From positions 25,601,001 through 25,665,000 of the forward strand of contig JARJIL010000006.1 in NCBI GenBank assembly GCA_038502395.1: a stretch of DNA of 64,000 nt, in the 5' to 3' direction. This DNA comes from Dittrichia graveolens (taxonomy: Eukaryota > Streptophyta > Magnoliopsida > Asterales > Asteraceae). Positions 45,201-57,599 of the stretch are shown in pieces. Each line of letters begins with the position of its first letter. The first letter of the stretch is position 1. A model generated the notes under the pieces. The model was not told where the DNA came from, made no database searches, and saw only the letters and a list, made by a program, of their open reading frames with translations. Position numbers and translations under genes: made by a program.

Positions 45201-45431
45201 GGGTCTCCTAATCTAATATATATTAAACTAATAATAAGAAGGTAGGTTGCAAAAGAAAATTCAAATTAAATTTAACATATCAGTTTTGTAACACATAATT
45301 ATGTACAACATCTACTGCTAAATGCCGACATATTTATTATTGTTTAATTATCTATATGTAATTAGTATATGTGTATATATTAATCCCCTAAGGATATAAT
45401 TACCTTGGATTAGTATATATAAAATACTGTA
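45201..45431. other. AT-rich spacer
   Basis: No gene or element end is seen other than the CTGTA target duplication at 45427-45431. Confidence 0.4.
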
Positions 45432-46141
45432 TGTAATACCCGTATTTTTGGAAATGATAAATATATATATATATATATATATATAGGGGGCAAGTTCACT
45501 TGGAATTGGTAAAAATTATGTGTTAAGGTGTTATTTATGTATATTGGTGTGTATAAGTTAAATATGGGTACCAAAAGGAAAGAAATATAATACTTTGGGG
45601 ACCATTTATGTAACTATGTATTTATATATGGGTTAGACTTCATTTTTGGACGTCAAAAAGTTCCAAATTTCTGGAGAACCATCGAGAAGATGGAGCAAGA
45701 GAGAGAGTTAGAGGTGAGTCTTGCAAAAAGAGAAGAATCAAATGGAAAAATGATGGTTCTTGTGTTTGGAGTCAAGAATTTGGTGTTTAGGCTTCATACT
45801 CCCCATCTATGGCTTTGATTTGAGCAAAGAAGATTAACTTTGCAAGTGGGTGTTGAATCAAGTAAGTTCTCAACTCATCTTGTTGTTTAATCTTAAGTAT
45901 TGGTAGTGGTTTTTAGTGATTTTTGGTTAATTATGTTGAAATTTGGCAAATGGGTCAAAAAATGGGGTAATGGTTGTAGCTAGAAATTTTGATGATTAAA
46001 AGTGGTTATTTTGTTGTATAAAGTTGTATTGGGTAAAGCTTTAAGGCTTTTGTTGCATGTTATGTAGACTTATGTTAAGATAATAGAAGAAATCTGAATT
46101 TGCAGCAAGAAAAGAAGAAGTTTCTGGGTTGTGCAGGCCTC

Positions 46142-46205
46142 GTCGCGGCGCGACACGTCGCGACCAGCATATAGCCATCTTCCAGAGAATTTCTCGTGGC
46201 GCGAG
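46142..46205. repeat. GTCGCGGCGCGAC and half-copies in the solo LTR
   Basis: One perfect 13-mer (46142-46154), then ACGTCGCGACC and TCGTGGCGCGAGG variants within 60 bp. Confidence 0.85.
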
Positions 46206-47097
46206 GCACCCTGAAACCTTCAAAACTTATGTTTTTGACCCTATTTGACTATGTACTTGTTTGGGGTTTGGTTCTAAGGTTTTATAAAGGATAAATGGAG
46301 TCTTTTTAGACCCGAAAATGTGTCTAAGGCTAGAATTGTGTCTAGAAACCTTGTTTATGGTTAACTTAACTAAGTTAACCTTGTGTTTTGGTGATCATAG
46401 GTTTATGATCATGTGTTTAAGCTTTGGTTTGGAAGGGGTTGTGATCCTCATCACACCCTCAGGTGAGTACACCCTCCGGATACCCAAAATTGTTAAAGCT
46501 TTCAAGTCATCTATGTGTTTTGATTGTTTGGCAATTGTTTGATGAATCTTGATGATTCAAAGGATGTGGATTATGAAACTGTTTTATAAAATGAATTATA
46601 GGATGAGAAAAGGTTTTGAAGCTTTGAACCTCTGAATGTGGAAACTATGCATTTGTTTATAAATGCGGGTTATATGATTTGAAATTGTTTATGAGCTTTT
46701 GAACTTAAGAATGTGTAAACCATGGGTTGTTTTATAGTATGGTTTACTTGAGTTACATGTGTTTTATGAAATCTTTGGGTTTAAAGACGGTGGAATTATG
46801 AACTTGGTATAAGAATTGTTTAAATGATGATTTACTAAAATAAGACCATTGCTCCATTGTGGAGATGGTCAATGCCAATGACAGTTTCAATTAATGGTTT
46901 TGAAACACGTTACTCCATGATGGGGTGAACTTTGATTCTGAAATAACAAACGTGGTTTTGAGAAAATAAAAGATATGTTTACACTTCTGATATATTTTGG
47001 GCAATGAGATGCCTACTGTGGAATGATTTTTGATAAATGAAAGATATGTTTTTCACCAATAATGTTTTGGGGTTTGAGATGCCAAAAGTGATTTTAT

Positions 47098-47286
47098 GAC
47101 CCTTCGGTGTATGTGATTATATGACCCTTCGGGGTATGAGATTTTATGACCCTTCGGGGTATGTGGTTTTATGACCCTTCGGGGTAAGTGATTTATGACC
47201 CTTCGGGGTAAGTGATTATGTGACCCTTCGGGGTATGTGCCTATGTGAACCTTCGGGGTGTGTGCTTATGTGACCCTTCGTAGTAT
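47098..47286 (+). repeat. Minisatellite GACCCTTCGGGGTATGTG, eight copies
   Basis: Eight imperfect units of about 22-26 bp with an invariant CCTTCG core. Each unit holds the small inverted pair ACCCTTCGGGGT, able to form a stem with a TTCG-type loop. Not a CRISPR: the spacers are short and related. Confidence 0.92.
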
Positions 47287-47561
47287 ATGTGCTTCGGTCC
47301 GGACCACTGTGTGATATAACTCTGTACCATAGGGTTCCTAGTCATTGGGACGTACACAGAGGTTCCTGTGGCTTCGGCAATTGGGGGACCGCGAGGTACG
47401 GGTGGCTGAGGGATCGGTGCAGAGAGTGGAGGGGTATGTCAGTAGCCATCATGACCGTGTGGGTTCACTGGGCTGACGAGCCACCGAACCCGTGGAAACA
47501 CGAGTGGATTTGGTGAACAGGGCATGCACTCCAGATAACCGTTGTATGGTGGACTGCTTCG

Positions 47562-48698
47562 TGTTGGTTCTATGTGCACAAGACACAAATTAATACGATA
47601 TTACTGATAATAAATAAACCCATAGGGTCACACATTTACAATCAATGGACACCAATTACATATTTGAATATGATTTAAATATGTTTCCAACTCGTTATAT
47701 ATATATAAGTATATATGCATTGTTGCATATTATTATTTATGTGAAATAATAATATCACTCTTGTATATTGATACAAGATAATGCATATGAAATACATAAA
47801 TATAAACATATGATTTTATATATGTATATATATATATATGTATAAATGTATATTTGTTACAAGTAAATTGTTACTAGTAACAATTATATAAATGTATGTA
47901 TATCCTTGTTACAAGTAAAGAGTTACTAGTAACAATCAAGTATGTATATAAAATACATGTAGATGTATTTTATACATTGTATAGCATGGTCTAGTATATC
48001 TTTATATATTTTAAAGATATTAAACTAGAAATTGTCACAATAGTCACAAAAAGGCCCCCTTTTGAGGTTTCTTGAAACATAACTCAACAAGGACAAGCAT
48101 GGGAGGACAAGTAAAGAAGCAAGGCAAAGGAAGGGGTCCCCTCCCCTTGGTTTCGGCCGAAACTAGGCCTAGAGGGGCCTCCCCCTTGTTTTGTTGCTTC
48201 TTGGTTCTTATATGCATGGATGTCTCCTTTGTGTTCTTGTAATTGCATGCTACCACCTTTCCTTGTGTTCTTAGAAAAGTTCTAAGTGTTTTCATACTTG
48301 AAAACATCCTTACTTTATAGTATTGGTGTTATTCAAGTGAGCAAAGTGTGGTACTAGAATACATACTCATATACATACATAGTAAGTTCAAGAAGAAGAA
48401 CAAGAGGTTGTTGCTTGCTTGCTTGAATTTCAAGGGTTGGAGAGACTAGCATCTTGGAGGTGTTGGACTCATTGATTTGTGGATACCTTAGAGGAAGTCT
48501 TCTCTTGGCTTCTCATAGATCAACCACTTCATCAACGGTTTACTCACGCTACAAAGGTTGTAGTTCTAAACACCCTATGGTTGTTTTGTTTCTTAAGGCT
48601 TGCATATGGATCATTGGTGGGGAGTTTTAAAAGTTTAAAATTGTTGTTCATGCTTCCGTTGCTAAAATATATTTTGAAAAACCGAACAAACCCCAACA
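47562..48698 (+). repeat. 5' LTR of the copia element (1137 bp)
   Basis: TGTTGGTTC...CCCCAACA. It contains two copies of a TTGTTAC...GTAACAA unit (47854-47883, 47906-47935), a (TA)n tract, and the palindrome GTTTCGGCCGAAAC at 48150-48163. Confidence 0.95.
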
Positions 48699-48714
48699 GT
48701 GGTATCAGAGCCAC
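48699..48714 (+). promoter_or_regulatory. Primer-binding site, initiator tRNA-Met type
   Basis: GTGGTATCAGAGCCAC follows the LTR end. TGGTATCAGAGC is the standard complement of the plant initiator tRNA-Met 3' end. Confidence 0.93.
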
Positions 48715-50336
48715 TTATGTATAGTTTTAAGAAACTTTTTGAGTATGTATTGTTTAAGAAAATGGACAACTTTTCTTTTGTTAGAAAAGTTATGGATTTT
48801 CTTGTTGGCAACTTATATATGTTTATATATTTATTTTGGGAAACAACCAAACCACATGCATGTTTGGTTGTAAAAGTTGCCTAAATATCAAGTGTTGATA
48901 TATATGTTTGTTTGAGTGTATGTTGTGCATAACAAGCCATAGACCTTTTGTGATGTGTTGGAAATTCGATTTGGTTGTAAAATTATTTTTTCATTTGGTA
49001 TGTAATAATAATTTTAGTTTTGTTTCATCTTGTTGTATTTTGTAAGTAGTAGAATAGTTTAGACTAGTTTACTTTTATAAAAATGTAACAAGATGAAGAA
49101 ATGACCAAGTTGGAGGTTTCAAGTGTGGTGGAGTCAACCATGAAGGCTTGGAGTCATTTGCACTACAAGGAGTTGTTTTGGCAAGTGGGAGCTTCAAGTT
49201 CATCACAAGAGGAATATTTGGTCCTTAGTTATGACTTGGTATTTTTGTATGGCTCACAAAAATACCACTTAGGATAAATGGCTTGGTTATGCACTTATAC
49301 ATGTTATGTGTGTGTGTTTATGTTTATATTATTATGCATGGTTGAAAATAGGATTTTTTGCATGCTAGATAATATTTTTTACATAATATAAATCACACAA
49401 TGGGAGTTTGGTATTTTAAGTTGACATAACATAAGATGTAAAATGAATTTTATATAAAAGGAGTTTTGTAAAGATTAAAATTCATTATGTCAAAAATATA
49501 TATCTTTATATATATATATATATATGAGTTTTATAAAATAGAGATTTAAAAACTCAACCAAACTCCATTCAAGCTTAATAATAAAATGGTTTTATTACAA
49601 GCTAAAATTGGTCGTATTTGCGCGCTCGAAACTACACACGTTAATATAGGATATTAATACTAGTTTAAAATTGAACGCGTTGAGAGTTCGTAAAATATGG
49701 ATTTTAAGAATACTCAAGACCAATATATATATAAAATATGATTTTATCAAAACGTGGACTTATTATTGTATGCATGCAATACTGGTCACACGACTCGTTT
49801 TGTTTTATTTAATAAATATACAAAACGGTAAAAGCCCTTTTTCAAAACGTAAGTCTATGCCATCCCATTTTAAGACACTCGCTTGTTGCAACGACACTCA
49901 CGTGGAGAGAGCATTAGCCAAACGCGTGGATTGTTTTTGTAACAACCGAGGTGTTTTTCCACGAATTCCATGAACGTCTTGGGCCGGAAATTCACCGTCT
50001 TGAAATAGGACGACTTAATCGGAATCTTATTACGGAGACAGCATTAGCCAAACGTAAGGAAGCCCGAGGCATAGATGGGATCAAACATGTCAAAATTGAC
50101 AATCGTTGTCTAGGATCCCATAAAGATCTAGGAATTACATACGAGATGTAATTGGTAAACGTTACCTACCTTGTTGTTTTAACTTGATGGAGAGAGCATT
50201 AGCCAAACATTCAAGGTTAAGTTCAAACTTGGATCCTAGCCTTTAAAAATTAAAGAATTTTATAATTCTAAAGGGTATTAATTATTAAAGGATTAAATAT
50301 CAAAAAATACTAAATTGAACTTTGTTAATTTTGTAG
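48715..50336 (+). other. Long untranslated leader of the copia element
   Basis: About 1.6 kb without a convincing protein. Three copies of GAGAGCATTAGCCAAACG-like words at 49904-49924, 50034-50054 and 50189-50209 are spaced about 130 and 155 bp. Position and repetition suggest an RNA signal (packaging or dimerisation), which is inference. Confidence 0.6.
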
Positions 50337-53300
50337 ATGGCCCCTAACTCAACTACGCCTGTTAACAACTTATCTCTTCGTTCAATCTTAGAGAAAGAAA
50401 AACTCAATGGTACAAATTTCTTAGACTGGTATCGTAACTTGAGAATCGTTCTTAAGCACGAAAAGAAATTGTACGTACTTGAGGATCCCGTCCCTGAGGA
50501 ACCTCCATTGACTGCGGCCAAAGCCGTTAGGGATGCTTGGGTGAAGCATTCCGACGACTCGGTCGAAATTTCATGCCTCATGCTTGCTATCATGTCTCCG
50601 GATCTTCAAAAGAACCTTGAGGAGCATGGAGCATATGAGATGCTTAGCCAGCTTAAGGAAATGTTCCAAAAGCAAGCGAAGCAAGAACGCTTTGAGGTAA
50701 CTCGAGCCTTCCATGCATGCAAGATGGAGGAAGGTCAATCCGTTAGCGACTATGTGCTAAAGATGAAAGGATACATTGACCAGCTTGCTAGGCTTGGATC
50801 TCCCATAACCAACGAGTTTGCACAGGATATGATCCTTAACTCGTTGACCAAAGCCTATGATCAATTTGTCATGAATTATAACATGAACAATTGGGAGAAA
50901 TCTGTCTCAGAGTTGCATGGGATGCTTAAAACTGCTGAGAGTAAGATTCCAAGCAAAACACCTCAAGTCTTGATGATTCAAGAAGGGAAGATCAAGAAGA
51001 AAAAGAAAAACAACTCAAAAGGGAAAGGCAAAGCGAAGGCAAAGGGAAAGGACAAAGGCAAGCAAGTTTCCAAGGCTCCTACACCCAAGACGGCGGGAAA
51101 GGTTCCCAAGAATGACCCGTGCTTTGAATGCGGGGTGGTAGGACATTGGAGGCGCAATTGTCCAACCTACCTTGCAGAGTTGAAAAAGAAGAAGGCTGGC
51201 GAGGCTAGCACTTCAGGTTTATATATGATTGAAATGTATACCTTTTCCATTAATTCCTGGGTATTTGATACCGGTTGTGGAACTCACATTTGTAACAATG
51301 TGCAGGGGTTGAGAAAAAGTAAGCTGCTGAAGCCAGGCGATTTGGATCTCCACGTGGGCAATGGAGCAAATGTTGCTGTTGAAGCCCTTGGAACTTTTGA
51401 ATTATTATTACCAAATGGCCTGTACTTAATATTAAACAATTGTTGTTATGTACCTAGTTTAACTAGAAATATTATTTCAGTAGCTCGGTTAAGAGAATCT
51501 GGATTCACTTTTGGTTTCGTTGATGATGGCATTCGTGCCTTCAAAAACGATACTTTGTATTTTGAGGCTCGGCCTCTTAATGGAATATATGAAGTTAATC
51601 TTAAAAGATCTCTTGATGATAATTCTATATATACCACTAGCACCAAACAACCTAAGCATGACTTAAGTCAAACATACCTATGGCATTGTCGACTTGGTCA
51701 TATAAACAAGAAACGCATTGCAAAACTTCAAAAGGATGGAATTTTAAAATCAAACGATTCTAGCTCATTTGAAGTTTGTGAATCATGTTTATATGGGAAG
51801 ATGACTAAGGCTCCTTTCTCTGGTTCAAGTGAAAGAGCCAAAGATCTATTAGGAATCATACATACGGATGTATGCGGTCCTTTTAGATCAATGTCTAGGG
51901 ATGGTGATAGATACTTCGTTACATTCACCGATGATTATAGTAGATTTGGTTATGTTTATTTGATGAAACATAAACATGAAACATTTGAGATGTTCAAGCT
52001 GTTTCAAAACGAAGTACAAAATCAACTCAACAAAACAATCAAGGCCCTTCGTTCCGATCGAGGTGGTGAGTACTTAAGCCAAGAGTTTATGGATCATCTT
52101 AGTAATTGTGGGATTATCTCACAACTTACTCCTCCTAGAACACCACAACATAATGGTGTATCTGAAAGGAGGAACCGAACTCTACTAGATATGGTTTGGT
52201 CTATGATGAGCCGAAGTACTCTACCCTCGTCCTTTTGGAGTTATGCTTTATTAACTGCTGCGCGCATATTGAATATGGTTCCAACCAAGAAGGTAGATAA
52301 GACACCATATGAGATGTGGTATGGAAAGGTTCCAAACTTATCTTACTTGAAAGTCTGGGGTTGTGAGGCTCATGTACGACAAGAAGCTTTAAGCAAACTC
52401 GATCCTAGATCTATCAAATGTAATTTTGTGGGATATCCTAAAGATTCATTAGGATATTATTTCTACAACCCAGCTGAGAACAAAGTGTTTGTTTCTAGGC
52501 ATGCCACTTTCTTAGAAAAGGAGTTTCTTTCGAAAGAGGCAAGTGAGAGCAATGTAGACCTTGAAGAAATTCAAGAACCACAAAATACAAGTCAGGTTGA
52601 CACTAGCACTCAACAAACGGTTGTTGAACCTGAACAATTGGTTGTTCAAGAACCTACTGAAACACAAAGTGTTCGTAGATCTGGTAGAACTCGTCAAGAA
52701 CCCGAGAGATACGGATTTCTCGTGTCCAATGATGAGATTTTCTTGGTAGACTCTTCTAAGCCTACTAACTACCAAGATGCTATATCGGATCCGGAATCGG
52801 ATAAATGGCTTGATGCCATGAACACTGAGATGCAATCCATGTATGAAAATCAAGTATGGGACTTGGTTGATCTTCCTCCCAATAGTAAGACTGTAGGGAG
52901 CAAGTGGGTCTTCAAGAAGAAGACAGACATTGATGGAAATGTACACACATTTAAGGCAAGGCTAGTGGCGAAAGGTTTCACTCAAACTCATGGTATTGAC
53001 TATGATGAAACTTTCTCTCCGGTAGCCATGATTAAATCTATTAGAATACTTATTGCCATAGCTGCATATTAGGACTATGAGATATGGCAAATGGATGTCA
53101 AAACGGCTTTTCTAAATGGACACTTAAGTGAAGATGTCTATATGGTTCAGCCTGAAGGTTTTGTAGATCCTAAATATCCTAATAAGGTGTGCAAGCTTAA
53201 AAGATCCATCTATGGACTAAAGCAAGCATCTCGAAGTTGGAATCTTCGATTTGATGAGAAAATAAAAGAGTTTGGTTTTATCAAATTAGAAGATGAACCG

Positions 53301-54297
53301 TGTGTTTACAAGAAAACTAGTGGGAGCGCAGTAGCATTCCTTGTCTTGTATGTTGATGACATACTACTCATTGGAAACGACATCCTTGAAAGACTTGGGA
53401 GAAGCCGCCTACATTCTTGAAATAAAGATCTATAGGGATAGATCTAGGCATCTTATTGGCCTAAGTCAAAGTGCATATATTGACAAAATCTTGAAACGAT
53501 TCAAGATGGAGAATTCTAAGAGAGGATTCTTGCCAATGGCACTAGGCACGGTTTTGAGTAAAGCTCAAAGCCCTAGCACAAGAGAAGAGCTAGATAGAAT
53601 GAGTGAGATCCCATATGCTTCTGCAATTGGATCCATCATGTATGCCATGCTATGCACTAGGCCAGATGTCTCGTATGCTTTGAGCATGATGAGCAGATAC
53701 TAGCAAAACCCAGGAGATAGCCATTGGATGGCAGTCAAGAACATTTTAAAATACTTGAGAAGAACCAAAGACATGTTCTTGATCTATGGGGGTTTGGAAG
53801 AAGATCTTTGTGTAAAGTGTTACACAGATGCTAGTTTCCAAACGGATCGAGATGATTCTCGATCACAATCGGGCTATGTCTTCGTTATGAATGGAGGCGC
53901 GGCTGCTTGGAAAAGTTCTAAGCAAAGTGTAGTTGCACAATCCACTACAGAATCTGAATACATTGCTGCTTCTGAGGCTGGACAAGAAGCTGCATGGATG
54001 AAGAAGTTCATTGCTGACCTTGGGGTAGTAACAAGCATTCAAGACCCCATAGAAATATTTTGTGATAATGAAGGTGCTATTGCCCAGGAAAAAGAACCTA
54101 GATCACATCACAGCACCAAACACATCCTCAGGTGTTTCCACTACATACGGGATATAGTGGATAGAGGAGATGTGTGTATTCGCAAAGTTCATACAGATCA
54201 GAATCTTGTAGATCCTTTTACGAAACCTCTTGCCTCGACTAAGCATGAGTCTCATACTAGGGCAATAGGTCTTCGCTTTGCAAGGGATTGGATTTGA
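50337..54297 (+). pseudogene. Copia gag-pol, disabled by two stops and one deletion
   Basis: ATG at 50337. Order: gag with CCHC knuckle (CFECGVVGHWRRNC near 51119), protease VFDTGCGTHIC near 51262, integrase HHCC (HCRLGH...CESCLYGK) and DDE core (HTDVCGP, RSDRGGEY, NGVSERRN), RT (QMDVKTAFLNG, LYVDDILLIGND), RNase H (CYTDASFQTD, KQSVVAQSTTESEYIA, FTKPL). The frame stops at TAG 53070-53072 inside RT. Around 53380 a deletion after IGND removes the segment leading into KDLGEA and shifts the frame. A second TAG stands at 53701-53703 before RNase H. Up to 53069 gag, protease and integrase are open and could still be made. Confidence 0.93.
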
Positions 54298-55081
54298 ATT
54301 GTAATTTAGTATTTGGATATTTTGGAACATTATGACAATATCTATTTTATCTGAATGATATATGGGATATGATCACTTCATTAATATATATTGTGTTCTT
54401 TATTAGCATGTTTAAATCCATGAATAATTCTTTATTCTAAAACGTCCATAGTCGGTTATAACTATGGGAATAGTTATGAATTAAGACTAATGTGAATAAG
54501 TTGGTTGACTTTCATTCGTGATGAAAGTAGGCAAAAGGGTTTGCAGCCAAATTCACTAATGTTTGTTAGGGAACGAACATTGGACATGACCCGTTCTTAA
54601 GATCGCTTCATGGATCAGTGTCATAAGTAAATCTTGAGAAAAAGGTGGTATCTTTGTATCCTTAGACCTGAGACACATATTGGGACTCGAGTATGAGGAG
54701 TATCATGCTTTAATGTGGTTAAACGCTATCTTTAACCGGGTAGTTATAAAGGCCATTATTAGGTATGATATGAGTCTTATAAGAGACGTATGTGGTCAAG
54801 ATGGAATTTGTTTCTCTCATTTAATTGGGAGTATAATATCTCTTTGTGCCTAAAACAAGTTGAACATTATATGAGAATTGATGACGATCCATGTCTCATG
54901 TTCAATGAGATGTTAAAACAAAGGGATAATTGATGACTTACCTATAACAACGATTTGTAGCTAGTGAGTTAATTTCGTTGGTGAAAGTGTTGATCAACAC
55001 ACTTTATTTATTATTAGAGGCAATGGGATGTTGTTAGACGTTCTTACCATTGTCTATATCGGCTTAAGTTGTAACTTGTGC
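54298..55081 (+). other. Copia 3' untranslated internal region
   Basis: Non-coding sequence between the RNase H stop and the PPT; no extra ORF of note. Confidence 0.7.
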
Positions 55082-55092
55082 AAGTGGGAGAT
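55082..55092 (+). promoter_or_regulatory. Polypurine tract of the copia element
   Basis: AAGTGGGAGAT directly precedes the 3' LTR. Confidence 0.85.
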
Positions 55093-56225
55093 TGTTGGTT
55101 CTATGTGCACAAGACACAAATTAATACGATATTACTGATAATAAATAAACCCATAGGGTCACACATTTACAATTAATGGACACCAATTACATATTTGAAT
55201 ATGATTTAAATATGTTTCCAACTCGTTATATATATATAAGTATATATGCATTGTTGCATATTATTATTTATGTGAAATAATAATATCACTCTTGTATATT
55301 GATACAAGATAATGCATATGAAATACATAAATATAAACATATGATTTTATATATGTATATATATATGTATAAATGTATATTTGTTACAAGTAAATTGTTA
55401 CTAGTAACAATTATATAAATGTATGTATATCCTTGTTACAAGTAAAGAGTTACTAGTAACAATCAAGTATGTATATAAAATACATGTAGAAGTATTTTAT
55501 ACATTGTATAGCATGGTCTAGTATATCTTTATATATTTTAAAGATATTAAACTAGAAATTGTCACAAAAGTCACAAAAGGGCCCCCTTTTGAGGTTTCTT
55601 GAAACATAACTCAACAAGGACAAGCATGGGAGGACAAGTAAAGAAGCAAGGCAAAGGAAGGGGTCCCCTCCCCTTGGTTTCGGCCGAAACTAGGCCTAGA
55701 GGGGCCTCCCCCTTGTTTTGTTGCTTCTTGGTTCTTATATGCATGGATGTCTCCTTTGTGTTCTTTTAATTGCATGCTACCACCTTTCCTTGTGTTCTTA
55801 GAAAAGTTCTAAGTGTTTTCATACTTGAAAACATCCTTACTTTATAGTATTGGTGTTATTCAAGTGAGCAAAGTGTGGTACTAGAATACATACTCATATA
55901 CATACATAGTAAGTTCAAGAAGAAGAACAAGAGGTTGTTGCTTGCTTGCTTGAATTTCAAGGGTTGGAGAGACTAGCATCTTGGAGGTGTTGGACTCATT
56001 GATTTGTGGATACCTTAGAGGAAGTCTTCTCTTGGCTTCTCATAGATCAACCACTTCATCAACGGTTTACTCACGCTACAAAGGTTGTAGTTCTAAACAC
56101 CCTATGGTTGTTTTGTTTCTTAAGGCTTGCATATGGATCATTGGTGGGGAGTTTTAAAAGTTTAAAATTGTTGTTCATGCTTCAGTTGCTAAAATATATT
56201 TTGAAAAACCGAACAAACCCCAACA
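55093..56225 (+). repeat. 3' LTR of the copia element (1133 bp)
   Basis: Same ends and motifs as the 5' LTR, including the palindrome at 55677-55690. The four-base length difference comes from the TA tract. Confidence 0.95.
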
Positions 56226-56780
56226 CTTCGTGCATCCCCCACCTTGATGGGGTGATGTGGTTATCCCCCATGTGGGCACGTGTTGACCGTGGCTAGCTAC
56301 CACGTGGATACATTGTGGCCCAATGGACATATCCGCATCCTTATGTGCTATTATGTGTATGCTTTCAAAAGCTTAATTGATTGCCAAACTTATGTTTTCA
56401 AAAGAAGTAAAGGATGACTTGGTTTTGATAAAACTAATGTTTTTGGTTGTACTCACTAGCTATGTTTATAGCTAACTGGTGTATAAAAATGTTTTGTATC
56501 CGCAGGTTGTACAGAGGCCTTGGTGAGGCGGGTAGATGCCTTGGGCATAGTTTTGCTTGCAGTTCCGGTAATCTTGGATTTCCTACTTGTTTTAATGGTC
56601 GCGAGATTGAGTGTGGTAACACCAAACATTTTGGATTTTAATTAACGATAATGGGTATTGTTGATATATTTATAGAAAAATTAAAAGCTTCCGCAATGAG
56701 TTACAGAGATTTGTATAAAGTATGATTTAAATTGAATTTTGAAAAAAATTTAAATTTGGACTGAAAATCAGGGTATTACA

Positions 56781-57479
56781 CTGTAGCAATCAAACACGTT
56801 TAAGAAAATTAAATGTATGTAGCAGTTACAAAGCCAAGTACATATATAATCTGTTACCTTACCTATGTTCCCTGATTATTAGCCTAGAATGTATATAATC
56901 TGTTACCTTACTGCAGTGTACCTCCACGATCACAGCTTCCACAATCACGGCTTGCTAAAATTAGCATAAAGTCAAGCTTCCACGATCACAGCTTCCATAA
57001 TCCCTGTATCAAATAATAATCAGTCAGTATACTTGGGGAGTACTATGCTAATAATTAGGAATTATGCTTGTCAGTCTATAATACAGGAACCATATTCATT
57101 TCTGTCTGGTTTATTACTGCAGTAAGGTAGGCCTATTATGGCGGCGTATAATCAGGGATTATACTTACTCCTTTATAAACATATAATCAAAGTAACTGTT
57201 CAAAATCAATGATTACCATGATCACAGCTTGCCTTTTTAATCATTTACTCAAATATAACAACAAATCCTTAATTATATGGGCTATATATACCTGTAGAAG
57301 CAATTCTATAGTTTCATTTATACTAAGAACCGTAATAAACCAAAGATTGATACCAATACAATGGATGTTTCAAAGATTGTTGAGGATTCAATCATGAATA
57401 TCAACCAAAGTGAGGTAATGTGCTAAGAATTAAGAGTTTAACCTCCTACAATACTTTTTTTTGTCTATGAATTGCAAAA
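56781..57479. other. Spacer with repeated CGATCACAGCTTCC words
   Basis: No gene. CCACGATCACAGCTTCCA recurs near 56930 and 56980, and ATAATCTGTTACCTTAC near 56845 and 56895. Confidence 0.4.
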
Positions 57480-57599
57480 AAATATTTCTAACCTTTAATG
57501 CATTTTTTGTCACAAGCTTGAATCCGAGGTTACTTGCCAAGACGCCCCTGCCATCACATCTCTACAATCCAATGTTATTTGCATCGATGCTTCAACCAT

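Larger units (their letters stand above)
47562..56225 (+). mobile_element. Young but defective Ty1/copia element (8664 bp), TSD CTTCG
   Basis: Complete structure: 5' LTR 47562-48698, PBS, long leader, gag-pol, PPT, 3' LTR 55093-56225, flanked by CTTCG on both sides (47557-47561, 56226-56230). By eye the LTRs differ by about six substitutions and one TA-repeat length change over 1.13 kb, so it inserted recently. Gag-pol is broken by two TAG codons and one frame-shifting deletion, so movement would need enzymes from a relative. Confidence 0.95.
46463..56505 (+). other. Putative LTR intron, interrupted by the copia element
   Basis: CAG|GTGAGT at 46463, CTAAC at 56472, TATCCGCAG|GT ending 56505. 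Without the copia insertion and one TSD copy it would be about 1.37 kb. Confidence 0.35.
45432..56780 (+). repeat. Tekay-type solo LTR (about 2.7 kb) interrupted by a copia element, TSD CTGTA
   Basis: Starts TGTAATACCCG, ends GGGTATTACA, with perfect flanks CTGTA (45427-45431, 56781-56785). LTR sequence occupies 45432-47561 and 56231-56780. Landmarks: GTCGCGGCGCGAC at 46142, CAG|GTGAGT at 46463, an eight-copy minisatellite at 47098-47286, CTCACTAGCT...TAGCTAAC at 56454-56476, CCGCAG|GT ending 56505, GCTTCCGCA at 56688. Confidence 0.93.

Noticed and set aside
47098..47286. Regular repeat array as a possible CRISPR
   Set aside because: Plant DNA; units are contiguous with short related joints, no unique spacers and no cas genes.
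47289..47516. ORF of 75 codons with many Trp/Gly/Arg
   Set aside because: Within a Tekay solo LTR, with no homologous domain recognised.
48479..48724. ORFs repeated at 48479 and 56006
   Set aside because: Same sequence in the two copia LTRs; the frame crosses the LTR end and is not a gene.
49671..50151. Small ORFs in the copia leader as extra genes
   Set aside because: No domain, and they overlap the triplicate leader word; better read as untranslated leader.
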